64,000 bases of DNA from Pseudomonas sp. K2I15. GTDB taxonomy: Bacteria > Pseudomonadota > Gammaproteobacteria > Pseudomonadales > Pseudomonadaceae. The translations under genes and the position numbers were made by a program. The notes under the pieces are model-generated. The model searched no databases and was not told where the DNA came from. It was given only the letters and a program-made list of their open reading frames with translations. The stretch's first letter is position 1; each line of letters starts with the position of its first letter. Shown piece after piece: positions 1 through 7,991 of the stretch. Location: assembly GCF_002204795.1 (NCBI RefSeq), contig NZ_NIXO01000001.1, forward strand, positions 124,001-188,000. The letters run 5' to 3'.

Positions 1-787
1 CAGCCACCAGCACAATCGCCGGGCCGCTGGGCAGCGAGTAGTAGAACGACAGCAACAAACCAAGCCACACCGACAGGCATCCCAGCACCGCGGATATGGC
101 GATCAACACCGGCAGGCGCCGGCTCCAGAAACGTGAAGCAATCGCCGGCAGCATCATCAAGCCGACCACCATCAAGGCGCCGATGGCCTGGAAACCGATC
201 ACCAGGTTCAGCACCACCAGCGTCAAAAACAGGCCGTGGGCCAGCGGGCCGAGGCGGCTGACGGTTTGCAGGAACAGCGGGTCGAGGGTGTCCAGCAGCA
301 GCGGTTTGTAGATCACCGCCATGGCGATCAGGCTGAAGCCCGAGACCCAGAGCATGCCGGTAAGGGTCGGGCCGTCTACCGCCAGGGCCGAGCCGAACAG
401 CAGGTGCAGCAGGTCGAGGCGCTTGCCGGCGAGGCCGAGGATCAGCACGCCGCTGGCCAGGGAGATCGGGTAGATGGCAGCAAGGCTGGCGTCTTCCTTA
501 AGCCCGGTGCGGCGGGTGATCCAGGCGGCGAGGCCGGCCATGCTCAGGCCGGCGCCCAGGCCACCAATGGTCAGCGCGGGCAGGCTCAGGCCGGCGAACC
601 AGAAGCCCAAGGCGGCGCCGGGCAGGATGCCGTGGGACACCGCGTCACCGATCAGGCTCATGCGGCGCAGGATCAGGAATACCCCCAACGGCGCTGTGCT
701 GCACGCCAATACCAGTCCGCCGACAAGCGCGCGGCGCATAAAAACAAAGTCGAGAAACGGCATCCACAGGTGGGCGGCGAAGTGCAT
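1..787 (-). CDS. znuB: ZnuB-type zinc ABC transporter permease (3' end outside window)
   Basis: Inner-membrane permease of an ABC-3 family (ZnuB/TroC/AztB) metal importer, expected to bring Zn2+ into the cytoplasm together with the adjacent ATPase. The first 262 codons are present. The translation starts MHFAAHLWMPFLDF and shows repeated hydrophobic segments (for example LVLACSTAPLGVFLILRRMSLIGDA), with the family's typical MSLIGDAVSHG stretch near the N terminus. Its ATG shares one base with the TGA of znuC (TGATG), so the two are translationally coupled, and znuC in turn overlaps folE2. The gene runs off the left edge, so the C terminus and any binding-protein gene beyond it cannot be seen. 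Being linked to folE2 rather than to zur suggests a second, Zur-induced zinc uptake system, but that is inference. Confidence 0.9.
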   Translation of the reverse strand, partial: MHFAAHLWMPFLDFVFMRRALVGGLVLACSTAPLGVFLILRRMSLIGDAVSHGILPGAALGFWFAGLSLPALTIGGLGAGLSMAGLAAWITRRTGLKEDASLAAIYPISLASGVLILGLAGKRLDLLHLLFGSALAVDGPTLTGMLWVSGFSLIAMAVIYKPLLLDTLDPLFLQTVSRLGPLAHGLFLTLVVLNLVIGFQAIGALMVVGLMMLPAIASRFWSRRLPVLIAISAVLGCLSVWLGLLLSFYYSLPSGPAIVLVA

Positions 788-1455
788 CAGGCCACCTGCA
801 TGTGTGGCTGCGGGCGGATCAGTTCTTTACTTGAACCGAACACGCAGCCACTGCTTTTGATCTGCACCACTTGCTGGGTGTGTTGGCGTACGGAGCCGAG
901 GTCATGGCACACCACGACCACCGTGCGGCCTGCGTCGTGCCAGGCGTGGATGTGTTTCCAGCACAGTGCCTGGCCGTCTTCGTCGAGGGCAGCGTGTGGT
1001 TCGTCCAGGAGCAATATCGGCGATTCGGCCAGGCTCATGCGGGCGAGCAGGGCGCGTTGCAGTTCGCCGCCCGACAAAGCCATCAACGGCCGGTGCTCCA
1101 GGCCACTGAGGCACCAGTCTTCGAGCACGGCTTTCAGACGCTCGGTGCGTTGTTGTGGGGTTTGCTTGCTACCCCAGAAACCGGCGGCCACCAACTCTTC
1201 GAGGCTGATAGGGAACTGGCGGTCGAGGTTCTGTTGCTGGGGCAGGAACGACAGGCCGCCACGGCGTGGGACATCGAGGGTCACTTTCCCCGCCAGTGGC
1301 TTCTGCAAGCCAGCGATGACTTTGAGCAGGCTGCTCTTGCCGGTGCCGTTGGCGCCGATGATGCCGGTGAGGCTGCCTTTTTCCAGGGTGAAATCAACAG
1401 CAGGTGTCAGGGGTTGGCCGGGGGCGCCCCAGCGCAAAGCGGTGCAGGTGATCAT
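787..1455 (-). CDS. znuC: ZnuC/AztA-type zinc ABC transporter ATP-binding protein
   Basis: Cytoplasmic ATPase that powers the ZnuB-type permease encoded directly downstream. The 222-residue protein has a Walker A GANGTGKSS (about 34-42), a Q-loop glutamine in LPQQQNL (about 72-76), the signature LSGGELQRA (127-135), Walker B ILLLDEP (147-153) and a switch histidine in VVCHD (184). It is shorter than classical ZnuC (about 250 residues) and lacks the His-rich tail, more like the AztA type. The ATG overlaps the folE2 stop by 4 bases and its own stop overlaps the znuB start, so folE2-znuC-znuB is one unit. Family assignment is firm; zinc as substrate rests on the folE2/dksA2/zigA neighbourhood. 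Confidence 0.92.
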   Translation of the reverse strand: MITCTALRWGAPGQPLTPAVDFTLEKGSLTGIIGANGTGKSSLLKVIAGLQKPLAGKVTLDVPRRGGLSFLPQQQNLDRQFPISLEELVAAGFWGSKQTPQQRTERLKAVLEDWCLSGLEHRPLMALSGGELQRALLARMSLAESPILLLDEPHAALDEDGQALCWKHIHAWHDAGRTVVVVCHDLGSVRQHTQQVVQIKSSGCVFGSSKELIRPQPHMQVA

Positions 1456-2348
1456 TCGGAAGGTCTCGTCCAGCGGCTTTCAGCCACGGCATCGTGCGCG
1501 TGCAGGCTTTCGGCGTGGATCACTTTCAAGTGGAAGGCAATGACCGCATCCGAGCGTTTCAAGGCGAGGTTAAGGCGGCGGGCGGCGTCTTCGCAGAACA
1601 TCAGGTTCTGCCCGTTGGCCAGGGCGAAGGCTTGTTCGTCGGCGCGCTTTACAGCGGTTTGTACGGCGGTGCCGAGGGCGGCTTCGGTTTCGTCGATCAG
1701 TTGCGTCAGCGGTAACGTTGGCTGATCGCCTTGAAGGCGGACCTGCAACAGCGCGCTGCTGCGTTGGCTGTGGGGCGTGGCGACAATGCCGTTGGCGCTG
1801 CCCAGCCAGGTCAACACGTCTTCGTGTTGCAGCGGTGTGTTGCCGAAGTCTTCGATAAATTGCTGCTGAATCAATTGCCTGGCGAGTGCCGCCGAGCAAG
1901 GGCAGGTTGAAGAGTAAGTAACGTCAATTTTTAGTTCCACGTGGAACATCTGGTTTTCCAGACGCGCTTCGATGCTCACCGGATAGCTTTTCCAGCCGGC
2001 CAACGGGCTGACCAACGCGGGGCGTTTCAGCAGCAGATCCACATGAATCCGCAGGTAGGCATTTGTGGATAAACCTTCATGACTCTCGAGAAAACGTTGC
2101 AATACACTGCGCAGCAGTGCTGGCGTAAGCGGCTGCTGTTCAAGCATCTCTAGCGCCAGGTAAAGCCGCGACATATGAATGCCACGCGCCTCGCCGTCGT
2201 CCAGGCTGACGCCTGCATCAGCCGTGGCGCTAAGGCGCTGGCCGTCGATCAGAATGGGCAGGGCAATGCCGCACATGCCCACCCAATCGAGCGGCAAGGC
2301 TTGGCGTGAAGCCTGCGCGGCGATATCGGGCAGAGTCAGCGCGTTCAT
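1452..2348 (-). CDS. folE2: GTP cyclohydrolase FolE2 (type IB)
   Basis: Converts GTP to 7,8-dihydroneopterin triphosphate, the first step of folate synthesis. FolE2 (COG1469) accepts metals other than zinc, so it can replace zinc-dependent FolE when zinc is scarce. The family's cysteine motif is seen as STCPCS (residues 147-152), and the length (298 residues) is normal. I chose the ATG at 2348 because the product then begins MNALTLPDIA; an in-frame ATG at 2360 would add MDLL. A Zur-box-like palindrome lies about 30 bases upstream, in the intergenic region shared with the divergent amidase gene. The stop overlaps the znuC start by 4 bases. Confidence 0.93.
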   Translation of the reverse strand: MNALTLPDIAAQASRQALPLDWVGMCGIALPILIDGQRLSATADAGVSLDDGEARGIHMSRLYLALEMLEQQPLTPALLRSVLQRFLESHEGLSTNAYLRIHVDLLLKRPALVSPLAGWKSYPVSIEARLENQMFHVELKIDVTYSSTCPCSAALARQLIQQQFIEDFGNTPLQHEDVLTWLGSANGIVATPHSQRSSALLQVRLQGDQPTLPLTQLIDETEAALGTAVQTAVKRADEQAFALANGQNLMFCEDAARRLNLALKRSDAVIAFHLKVIHAESLHAHDAVAESRWTRPSE

Positions 2349-2376
2349 GAGCAGGTCCATCGTTGGAAATAAAAAG

Positions 2377-2397
2377 ACATGTTATATTATTACAATT
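2377..2397. promoter_or_regulatory. Zur-box-like palindrome between folE2 and the amidase gene
   Basis: The core TGTTATA-T-TATTACA (2380-2394) is an imperfect palindrome with one mismatch per arm. It resembles the gammaproteobacterial Zur operator (GTTATAnTATAAC core). It lies between divergent folE2 and the amidase gene and could repress both when zinc is plentiful. The match is by eye only. Confidence 0.65.
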
Positions 2398-2476
2398 GAG
2401 TCGGCGAAAGTTTTTCTGCCCTGTCTTTTATTCAGTCATGTCGAGTACGGACGCTCCTTTATTTGCGGTGTAAGTC

Positions 2477-3700
2477 ATGCACAGACGTCAACTCCTCAAC
2501 CTGCTGCTGGCCAGTGCGGTGTTCACCCTGCCCTTTGGCGTGTCTGCCGCGCAGATCCGCAATGCACGGCTGTGGCGTTCGGATAACAAGCTGCGGCTGG
2601 TGTTGGATCTCAGCGGCCCGGTGCAATACAAGACATTCACCCTGACCGCGCCGGAACGGTTGATCATCGATTTGAGCGGCGCGAAGTTGACCGGGGATTT
2701 CAGCCAACTGGCCCTGACCAACAGCGGCATTACCTCGATTCGCTCGGGGCACTTTGGCCAGGGCGATACGCGGATCGTGCTGGATTTGAAGGCGCCGATG
2801 CAGCTCAACAGCTTTCTATTGCCGCCGCAGGATGGCCAAGGTCATCGCCTGGTGCTGGACCTGACCAGCGCCACTCATGCGCCGCAGCAAATCGCGGCGG
2901 CACCGGCGGCGTTGGCTGCACCCTTGGCGGCACCGGTGGACAGGGCGCATCCGAAACGCGACATCATCGTGGTGGTCGACCCAGGCCATGGTGGCAAGGA
3001 CCCCGGCGCCATCGGCTCGAAGGGCCAGCGCGAAAAAGACGTGGTGTTGTCCATCGCCCAACTGCTGGCCAAGCGCTTGAAGCGTGAGAAGGGCTTCGAT
3101 GTGAAGTTGGTGCGCAACGACGACTTCTTTGTGCCGCTGCGTAAACGCGTGGACATCGCCCGGCAGCACAAGGCCGACATGTTTATCTCGGTGCACGCCG
3201 ATGCGGCGCCACGGCTTACGGCGTCCGGCGCCTCTGTCTATGCGTTGTCTGAAGGTGGGGCGACGTCCGCCACTGCGCGCTTCATGGCGCAACGGGAAAA
3301 CGGCGCCGACCTGCTGGGCGCCACCACCTTGCTCAATCTCAAGGACAAGGATCCGATGCTCGCCGGGGTGATTCTCGACATGTCGATGAACGCCACCATC
3401 GCCTCCAGCCTGCAACTGGGCAGTTCAGTGCTGGGCAGCCTGCAAAGCATCACCACGCTGCATCAAAAGCGCGTGGAACAGGCCGGCTTCGCGGTACTCA
3501 AGTCGCCGGACGTGCCGTCGATCCTGGTGGAAACCGGGTTTATCTCCAACACCCAGGACGCCCAGCGGCTGGTCACCGCGCGTCATCAACAGGCGGTGGC
3601 AGACGGTTTATTTGAAGGGCTGAAAAGCTACTTCCAGAAAAACCCGCCGATGAACAGCTACATGGCCTGGGTTCAGGAACAGAAAACCGGCCAGGTCTAA
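2477..3700 (+). CDS. amiA: Periplasmic N-acetylmuramoyl-L-alanine amidase (AMIN + Amidase_3)
   Basis: Cleaves the bond between MurNAc and L-alanine in peptidoglycan during cell separation. The 407-residue protein has an N-terminal export signal that carries twin arginines (HRRQLLNLLL), compatible with Tat export as known for E. coli AmiA/AmiC. An AMIN domain follows (about 27-130), then an Ala/Pro-rich linker and an Amidase_3 domain (about 164-388). Expected zinc ligands and catalytic residues are visible: H171 in DPGHGG, E186, H240 in SVHAD and E352 in VETGF. There is no LysM domain. It is divergent from folE2 with a Zur-like box between them, matching the Zur-controlled amidase paralogue of other pseudomonads. 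The last bases overlap the convergent small gene. Confidence 0.92.
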   Translation: MHRRQLLNLLLASAVFTLPFGVSAAQIRNARLWRSDNKLRLVLDLSGPVQYKTFTLTAPERLIIDLSGAKLTGDFSQLALTNSGITSIRSGHFGQGDTRIVLDLKAPMQLNSFLLPPQDGQGHRLVLDLTSATHAPQQIAAAPAALAAPLAAPVDRAHPKRDIIVVVDPGHGGKDPGAIGSKGQREKDVVLSIAQLLAKRLKREKGFDVKLVRNDDFFVPLRKRVDIARQHKADMFISVHADAAPRLTASGASVYALSEGGATSATARFMAQRENGADLLGATTLLNLKDKDPMLAGVILDMSMNATIASSLQLGSSVLGSLQSITTLHQKRVEQAGFAVLKSPDVPSILVETGFISNTQDAQRLVTARHQQAVADGLFEGLKSYFQKNPPMNSYMAWVQEQKTGQV

Positions 3701-4065
3701 CAGCCGGTGATTCGGCTACAGGTGAACTTGGCGCTGGCACCACCGGAACTGGAAAACCGGTTGATGGTGGTCCAGCCCACTCGCCGCGTGTAGCCGACCC
3801 ACGCCTCACCATCGGACGCCAACCCGGTAAAGAACGTCAGCTGCCCGTAGCGGCTGTTGGTTTGTGCCCAATAGCGTTTGCCGATCACCTCGAAACCCCG
3901 CAAATACGTGGTGCTGCCTGCCGTCGCGACACTGTAGGCGTTGCCCTGCGCGTCGACGCACGCCAGCAAGTTGGCGCTGCGCGTGCAGTTGGCCAGCAGG
4001 CTTGGCACTTGGGCGCTGGCCTGGCTCGCCACTATCAGCAACACACCGCACAACAGGTATTTCAT
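3697..4065 (-). CDS. Small secreted protein of unknown function in the zinc island
   Basis: I do not recognise the family. The chosen start (ATG at 4065) gives 122 residues beginning MKYLLCGVLLIVASQASA, a clear Sec signal peptide cleaved after ASA or SAQ. The mature part of about 104 residues has four cysteines (in ANC, LAC, FTC and the terminal GC), probably two disulfides, and is rich in Ser, Thr, Gly and aromatic residues. Longer in-frame extension to 4095 adds MQPNNAPRAS and is less likely. It is divergent from dksA2, and the perfect Zur-like palindrome (4142-4162) lies between them. It converges on the amidase gene with a 4-base overlap. Position corresponds to an uncharacterised gene in the equivalent P. 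aeruginosa cluster, as I recall it. Confidence 0.75.
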   Translation of the reverse strand: MKYLLCGVLLIVASQASAQVPSLLANCTRSANLLACVDAQGNAYSVATAGSTTYLRGFEVIGKRYWAQTNSRYGQLTFFTGLASDGEAWVGYTRRVGWTTINRFSSSGGASAKFTCSRITGC

Positions 4066-4141
4066 GGAGGCTCTCGGGGCGTTATTCGGCTGCAAGCATT
4101 GCGCCCTTCGTCGCTCTGAGCAAGGGGGATTGGCTTATTTG

Positions 4142-4162
4142 TACTGTTATACTATAACATTA
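4142..4162. promoter_or_regulatory. Perfect Zur-box-like palindrome upstream of dksA2
   Basis: TGTTATA-C-TATAACA (4145-4159) is a perfect 7-1-7 inverted repeat, and two further outer pairs also match. This is very close to the Zur operator core of gammaproteobacteria. It lies 31 bases before the dksA2 ATG and about 77 bases before the divergent secreted-protein gene, so it may control both. Confidence 0.8.
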
Positions 4163-4192
4163 AAAGACAGCCTGACCCGTGAACCGCCTCCG

Positions 4193-4597
4193 ATGACCGA
4201 ACAAGACCTTCTCGCCCAACCGTCCGCCGATTACATGAATGAAGCCCAGCAAGGGTTCTTCCGCGAGCTGTTGCTGGCCCAGCGTAATGACCTGCAAGTG
4301 CGCATCGACGCTGAATTCATGGTGCTGCGCGAACAGGAGCCCAACAGCGATCCCGCTGATGTGGGCAGCGCTGAAGAGCAGCGCCAATGGCAACTGCGCC
4401 TGCTGGAGCGCGAAAAGAAGCTGTTGGACAAGATCGACGAAGCCCTGGAACACCTGGCTCGCGGCGAATACGGCTGGTGCCGTGAAACTGGCGAGCCGAT
4501 CGGCCTCAAGCGCCTGTTGCTGCGCCCCACGGCCACCCTGTGTATCGAAGCCAAAGAACGTGAAGAGCTGCGCGAACGCCATCAACGGGCGATTTGA
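4193..4597 (+). CDS. dksA2: DksA2, low-zinc paralogue of the RNA polymerase-binding factor DksA
   Basis: Binds in the RNA polymerase secondary channel and modulates transcription with ppGpp. The ATG at 4193 gives 134 residues; the reading frame is open further upstream, but only from this ATG does it align with DksA. A long coiled coil (about 17-90) carries acidic tip residues D53 and D56. The globular part has C96 and C117 but T99 and A120 where DksA has the other two zinc-finger cysteines, so the motif is CxxT...CxxA. This matches the known P. aeruginosa DksA2, which works without zinc. A perfect Zur-like box lies immediately upstream, and zigA follows after 27 bases. Confidence 0.93.
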   Translation: MTEQDLLAQPSADYMNEAQQGFFRELLLAQRNDLQVRIDAEFMVLREQEPNSDPADVGSAEEQRQWQLRLLEREKKLLDKIDEALEHLARGEYGWCRETGEPIGLKRLLLRPTATLCIEAKEREELRERHQRAI

Positions 4598-4624
4598 CCG
4601 GCCAACCCTGATGAGGAACACCTG

Positions 4625-5830
4625 ATGCCCAACCGTCTCCCCGTTACTGTGCTGTCCGGATTCCTCGGCGCCGGTAAAAGCACGCTGCTCAACTACGTGC
4701 TGCGCAACCGCGAAAACCTGCGGGTGGCGGTGATCGTCAACGACATGAGCGAAATCAACATCGATGGCAGTGAGGTCCAGCGCGACGTCACCCTCAATCG
4801 CTCCGAAGAAAAACTGGTGGAGATGAGCAACGGCTGCATCTGCTGCACCTTGCGCGAAGACTTACTGGAAGAAGTCGGAAAGCTCGCCAAGGAAGGTCGG
4901 TTTGATTACCTGTTGATCGAGTCCACCGGCATTTCCGAACCGCTGCCGGTGGCCGAAACCTTCACCTTCCGCGATGAAGAAGGCCAGAGCCTGGCGGACA
5001 TCGCCCGGCTCGACACCATGGTCACCGTGGTCGACGGCATGAACTTCCTGCTCGACTACCAGGCTGCCGAAAGCCTGGCTTCACGGGGCGAAACCTTGGG
5101 TGAAGAGGACGAGCGCTCGATCACCGACCTGCTGATCGAGCAGATCGAATTCGCCGACGTGATCCTCATCAGCAAGATCGACCTGATCAGCAGCAGCGAG
5201 CGTCAGGAATTGATGGCGATCCTGGAACGCCTGAACTCCCAGGCGGAAATCATCCCGATGGTCATGGGCGAAGTGCCGCTGGCAAAGATCCTCAACACTG
5301 GCCGTTTCGACTTCGAGCGCGCTTCCCAGGCACCCGGTTGGTTGCAGGAATTGCGTGGTGAGCATGTGCCGGAAACCGAGGAATATGGCATCGCTTCAAC
5401 GGCTTATCGCGCCCGCCGCCCGTTCCATCCACAGCGGTTTTTCGACTTTATCGACCGGCCTTGGGTGAATGGAAAACTGCTGCGCTCCAAGGGTTTTTTC
5501 TGGCTGGCCAGTAAACATCAGGACGCCGGCAGTTGGTCGCAAGCCGGCGGCCTGATGCGCCATGGCTTTGCCGGGCGCTGGTGGCGTTTCGTACCGAAAA
5601 CCCAATGGCCACAGGACGAGGAAGGCGTTGCGGCAATTATGAACAATTGGCAGCCGAGCACCGGCGATTGCCGCCAGGAGCTGGTGTTTATCGGGCAGAA
5701 CATCGATTTCGCGCAGATGACCGCCGAGCTGGACACCTGCTTGCTGACTGATGATGAAATGGCCACAGGCGTCGAAGGTTGGCGGTTGTTGGCTGATCCC
5801 TTTGGCCCTTGGTTTGAAGAGGCTGCCTGA
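4625..5830 (+). CDS. zigA: COG0523 GTPase, zinc metallochaperone ZigA
   Basis: G3E-family P-loop GTPase thought to deliver zinc to client enzymes when zinc is low. The 401-residue protein has Walker [10 protein letters not shown] (12-20), the metal-binding CICC motif (71-74, in [11 protein letters not shown]), a Walker B-like LLIEST (97-101), a base-recognition SKID motif near residue 185 and a CobW C-terminal domain. It follows dksA2 by 27 bases with a gatgaggaa Shine-Dalgarno region, and its TGA overlaps the ATG of the next gene, so dksA2-zigA-DUF1826 form one transcript. Zinc specificity is inferred from the neighbourhood; the GTPase family is certain. Confidence 0.93.
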   Translation: MPNRLPVTVLSGFLGAGKSTLLNYVLRNRENLRVAVIVNDMSEINIDGSEVQRDVTLNRSEEKLVEMSNGCICCTLREDLLEEVGKLAKEGRFDYLLIESTGISEPLPVAETFTFRDEEGQSLADIARLDTMVTVVDGMNFLLDYQAAESLASRGETLGEEDERSITDLLIEQIEFADVILISKIDLISSSERQELMAILERLNSQAEIIPMVMGEVPLAKILNTGRFDFERASQAPGWLQELRGEHVPETEEYGIASTAYRARRPFHPQRFFDFIDRPWVNGKLLRSKGFFWLASKHQDAGSWSQAGGLMRHGFAGRWWRFVPKTQWPQDEEGVAAIMNNWQPSTGDCRQELVFIGQNIDFAQMTAELDTCLLTDDEMATGVEGWRLLADPFGPWFEEAA

Positions 5831-6474
5831 TGCTGGCACCGACACTGAAACTGCGCCCGGTGATTCGCCAGGTCCAGGACGAAACCCCGGCCGTGCTCAC
5901 CGATATCCTTGAAGACGGCGTAAACCTTGCGGTGTGGCAGCGCCAGTTGCCGCTGCATATCGCCGAGTTTGGGGCGTTGCTGGTGGCACTCAATGAGCCG
6001 TTGGCGGAGTCGCTGGTGGTTGAGCTGAACAGCGAAGACGCCGAGCCCAACTTGCAGGACTTCGCCTCAGGTTGCCGCGATCTTGAAGGCTACGAAGGCT
6101 TTATCGCCGACGTGTCGTGGCTGGTCAGCGCCTTTGCCTGTTTGCTGGGCGCCAAGCGTATCGGCGTGCGTTTGAGGCTATTGGACAAGGCCATGTGTCC
6201 GCGTTTTCACGTGGACCATGTGCCGGTGCGGCTGATCACCACCTACGCCGGCATCGGCAGCCAGTGGCTGCGCGAAGGCGTGATGGAGCGGGGGCACCTG
6301 AGCCAGGCAAGCGCGGAGCCGGAAGAACGCATTGAGCAAATCCACTGTGGCGAAGTGGCCTTGCTCAAGGGCGAAAAATGGCACGGCAACGAAGGTTTTG
6401 GCCTGATCCACCGTTCGCCGCAGCTGCAAGCCGATCAGCGACGGTTGATTCTGACGCTGGATTGGTTGGCGTAA
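5830..6474 (+). CDS. DUF1826 protein with an HxD...H...R pattern
   Basis: A 214-residue cytoplasmic protein of a family I know only as DUF1826, commonly next to COG0523 GTPases. No signal peptide or membrane segment is seen. The C-terminal half has CPRFHVDH (H127 and D129), a GEVALLKGEKW segment (174-184), then H194 in IHRSP and R204/R205 in QRRLILTLDW. That spacing (HxD, distal His, Arg about ten residues later) is what Fe(II)/2-oxoglutarate oxygenases show, so a double-stranded beta-helix metal enzyme is a plausible inference. C123 and H130 are further possible ligands. The ATG shares one base with the zigA stop, so translation is coupled. Function unproven. Confidence 0.85.
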   Translation: MLAPTLKLRPVIRQVQDETPAVLTDILEDGVNLAVWQRQLPLHIAEFGALLVALNEPLAESLVVELNSEDAEPNLQDFASGCRDLEGYEGFIADVSWLVSAFACLLGAKRIGVRLRLLDKAMCPRFHVDHVPVRLITTYAGIGSQWLREGVMERGHLSQASAEPEERIEQIHCGEVALLKGEKWHGNEGFGLIHRSPQLQADQRRLILTLDWLA

Positions 6475-6507
6475 CCGGGTAGGATCAAACCTCTCTACAC
6501 GGTCTGA

Positions 6508-7482
6508 ATGATGTCCACCATGCTGCAGAACATTCCCACCCACGTGATTGCCGGGCCCCTGGGCGCCGGCAAGACCAGCCTGATCAAGCACCTGCTGGCC
6601 CAGCGTCCGGCCAACGAGCGTTGGGCGGTGTTGATTAATGAATTCGGGCAGATTGGCCTGGATGCAGCATTGCTGACCCGTGATGACGACGGTATCGCCC
6701 TCGGTGAAGTGGCGGGTGGCTGCCTGTGTTGCGTCAATGGGGCGCCGTTCCAGGTAGGGCTCGGCCGTTTGTTGCGTAAGGCCAAGCCCGACCGGCTGTT
6801 TATCGAGCCGTCCGGGCTTGGGCATCCGGCGCAATTGCTCAAGCAACTGCGGGAAGCGCCCTGGCAGCAGGTGCTGGCGGTGCAGCCGTGCGTGCTGGTG
6901 CTGGACGCCCAGGCGTTGGCGGCGGGCAAGCCGTTGCCTGTGGCCCAGCGCGAAGCGTTGCCCAGCGCCGGGCTGCTGGTATTAAACAAGAATGAAACCC
7001 TGAGTGAGGCGCAGCGCCTGGCGATTCAGGGGCAATTGCCCGACCGGCCGATCTATTGGACGCAGCAGGTGCAACTGCCCTTGGCGCAGTTACCGGGTTT
7101 GAACGTTCAAGCCGCAGCGGCTGTGGATAACTTCGAGGTGCCCAAGGGCGTGGGGCAAATGCCGGCCATATGGACGGATCCGACTTCGCCTATCTGCCTC
7201 AGTCAAGGCCAGGAGGGTGGATGGAGCATTGGCTGGCGCTGGCATCCGAGCCAGCAATTCGACGGGCAGCGCCTGCAACAATGGCTGGAATCGTTGGACT
7301 GGCGGCGGGCGAAACTGGTTATCCACAGCCTGGACGGCTGGGTGTCGGCCAACGCTGTGGATAACGCAGTCTTAGCCTGGCAGCCCAGCGAATGGCGCCG
7401 GGACTCGCGTATCGAATTGATCTTCAGTGAAGCGCAGGATGTGGCGCAATTGCAGCGTGCGTTAGCCGATTGCCGTCAGTGA
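6508..7482 (+). CDS. Second COG0523 (CobW-like) GTPase
   Basis: A 324-residue G3E GTPase, shorter and divergent from ZigA. It has Walker A GPLGAGKTS (16-24), CLCC (72-75, within GGCLCCV), a FIEPSGLGHP segment corresponding to Walker B and a LNKNE base-recognition motif (about 164-168, instead of NKxD). The C-terminal part is short. Two more in-frame ATGs (6511, 6520) leave the start uncertain. It lies 33 bases after the DUF1826 gene and is probably in the dksA2-zigA transcript. Role in zinc or other metal allocation is inferred from the operon; the client is unknown. Confidence 0.9.
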   Translation: MMSTMLQNIPTHVIAGPLGAGKTSLIKHLLAQRPANERWAVLINEFGQIGLDAALLTRDDDGIALGEVAGGCLCCVNGAPFQVGLGRLLRKAKPDRLFIEPSGLGHPAQLLKQLREAPWQQVLAVQPCVLVLDAQALAAGKPLPVAQREALPSAGLLVLNKNETLSEAQRLAIQGQLPDRPIYWTQQVQLPLAQLPGLNVQAAAAVDNFEVPKGVGQMPAIWTDPTSPICLSQGQEGGWSIGWRWHPSQQFDGQRLQQWLESLDWRRAKLVIHSLDGWVSANAVDNAVLAWQPSEWRRDSRIELIFSEAQDVAQLQRALADCRQ

Positions 7483-7874
7483 CGGGTTTTGCTGCTGCCA
7501 TGCTCCTGGCGCCACTGGCTTAGCTCGATGATTTCGGCGCTGGGCAGTGGGGTCTTGATTTCGAACGGGTAGGGCGCCAGTTCGATTTGCGCGCTGTGAG
7601 CGCCGAACTGGGTGATGGTCCCCGGGTGCCGCGTTTCGCCGGTCACGGTGAATTCGAAGTTGTAGATCCGCGCCAACCGCCGCCGACCGCTGGCATCCTT
7701 CACAAAACCGATGCGCTTCAACGCCACGGCGCCATCGAGCAGCTCGATGTCGAGCTTGGCGCAATGCTGCTTGACCCGTTCCAGCGCCCGCTCGCGCAGG
7801 CCGTGGTTGTGCCAAAGCCAGGCGGCACCGGTCGCCAGCAGCATCAGCACGAAGATATTTCCGAGGGTCAGCAT
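7476..7874 (-). CDS. DUF3301 small membrane-anchored protein
   Basis: A 132-residue protein that starts with one hydrophobic segment (MLTLGNIFVLMLLATGAAWLW), followed by a basic, soluble domain of the DUF3301 type (WHNHGLRERAL...LLDGAVALKRIGF...RIYNFEFTVTGE). No function is known for the family. The frame stays open far upstream, antisense to pdxY, but the ATG at 7874 places the membrane anchor at the N terminus and fits the family length. It converges with the GTPase gene, overlapping by 7 bases, and is divergent from pdxY. Confidence 0.85.
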   Translation of the reverse strand: MLTLGNIFVLMLLATGAAWLWHNHGLRERALERVKQHCAKLDIELLDGAVALKRIGFVKDASGRRRLARIYNFEFTVTGETRHPGTITQFGAHSAQIELAPYPFEIKTPLPSAEIIELSQWRQEHGSSKTRH

Positions 7875-7991
7875 TCGATGAACTCCAACAAAGTACGGCC
7901 AGCTTAACTGCGTCTCCGGTCTGTCGTACAGGCCGCGTTTAGTCGCATACTGCGCAGCCAGAATTTCAACGGCTTTACGGAAATCCCCTGC

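Noticed and set aside
236..1543. 435-codon plus-strand frame over znuB/znuC
   Set aside because: Composition is that of antisense sequence, and the opposite strand holds two overlapping transporter genes.
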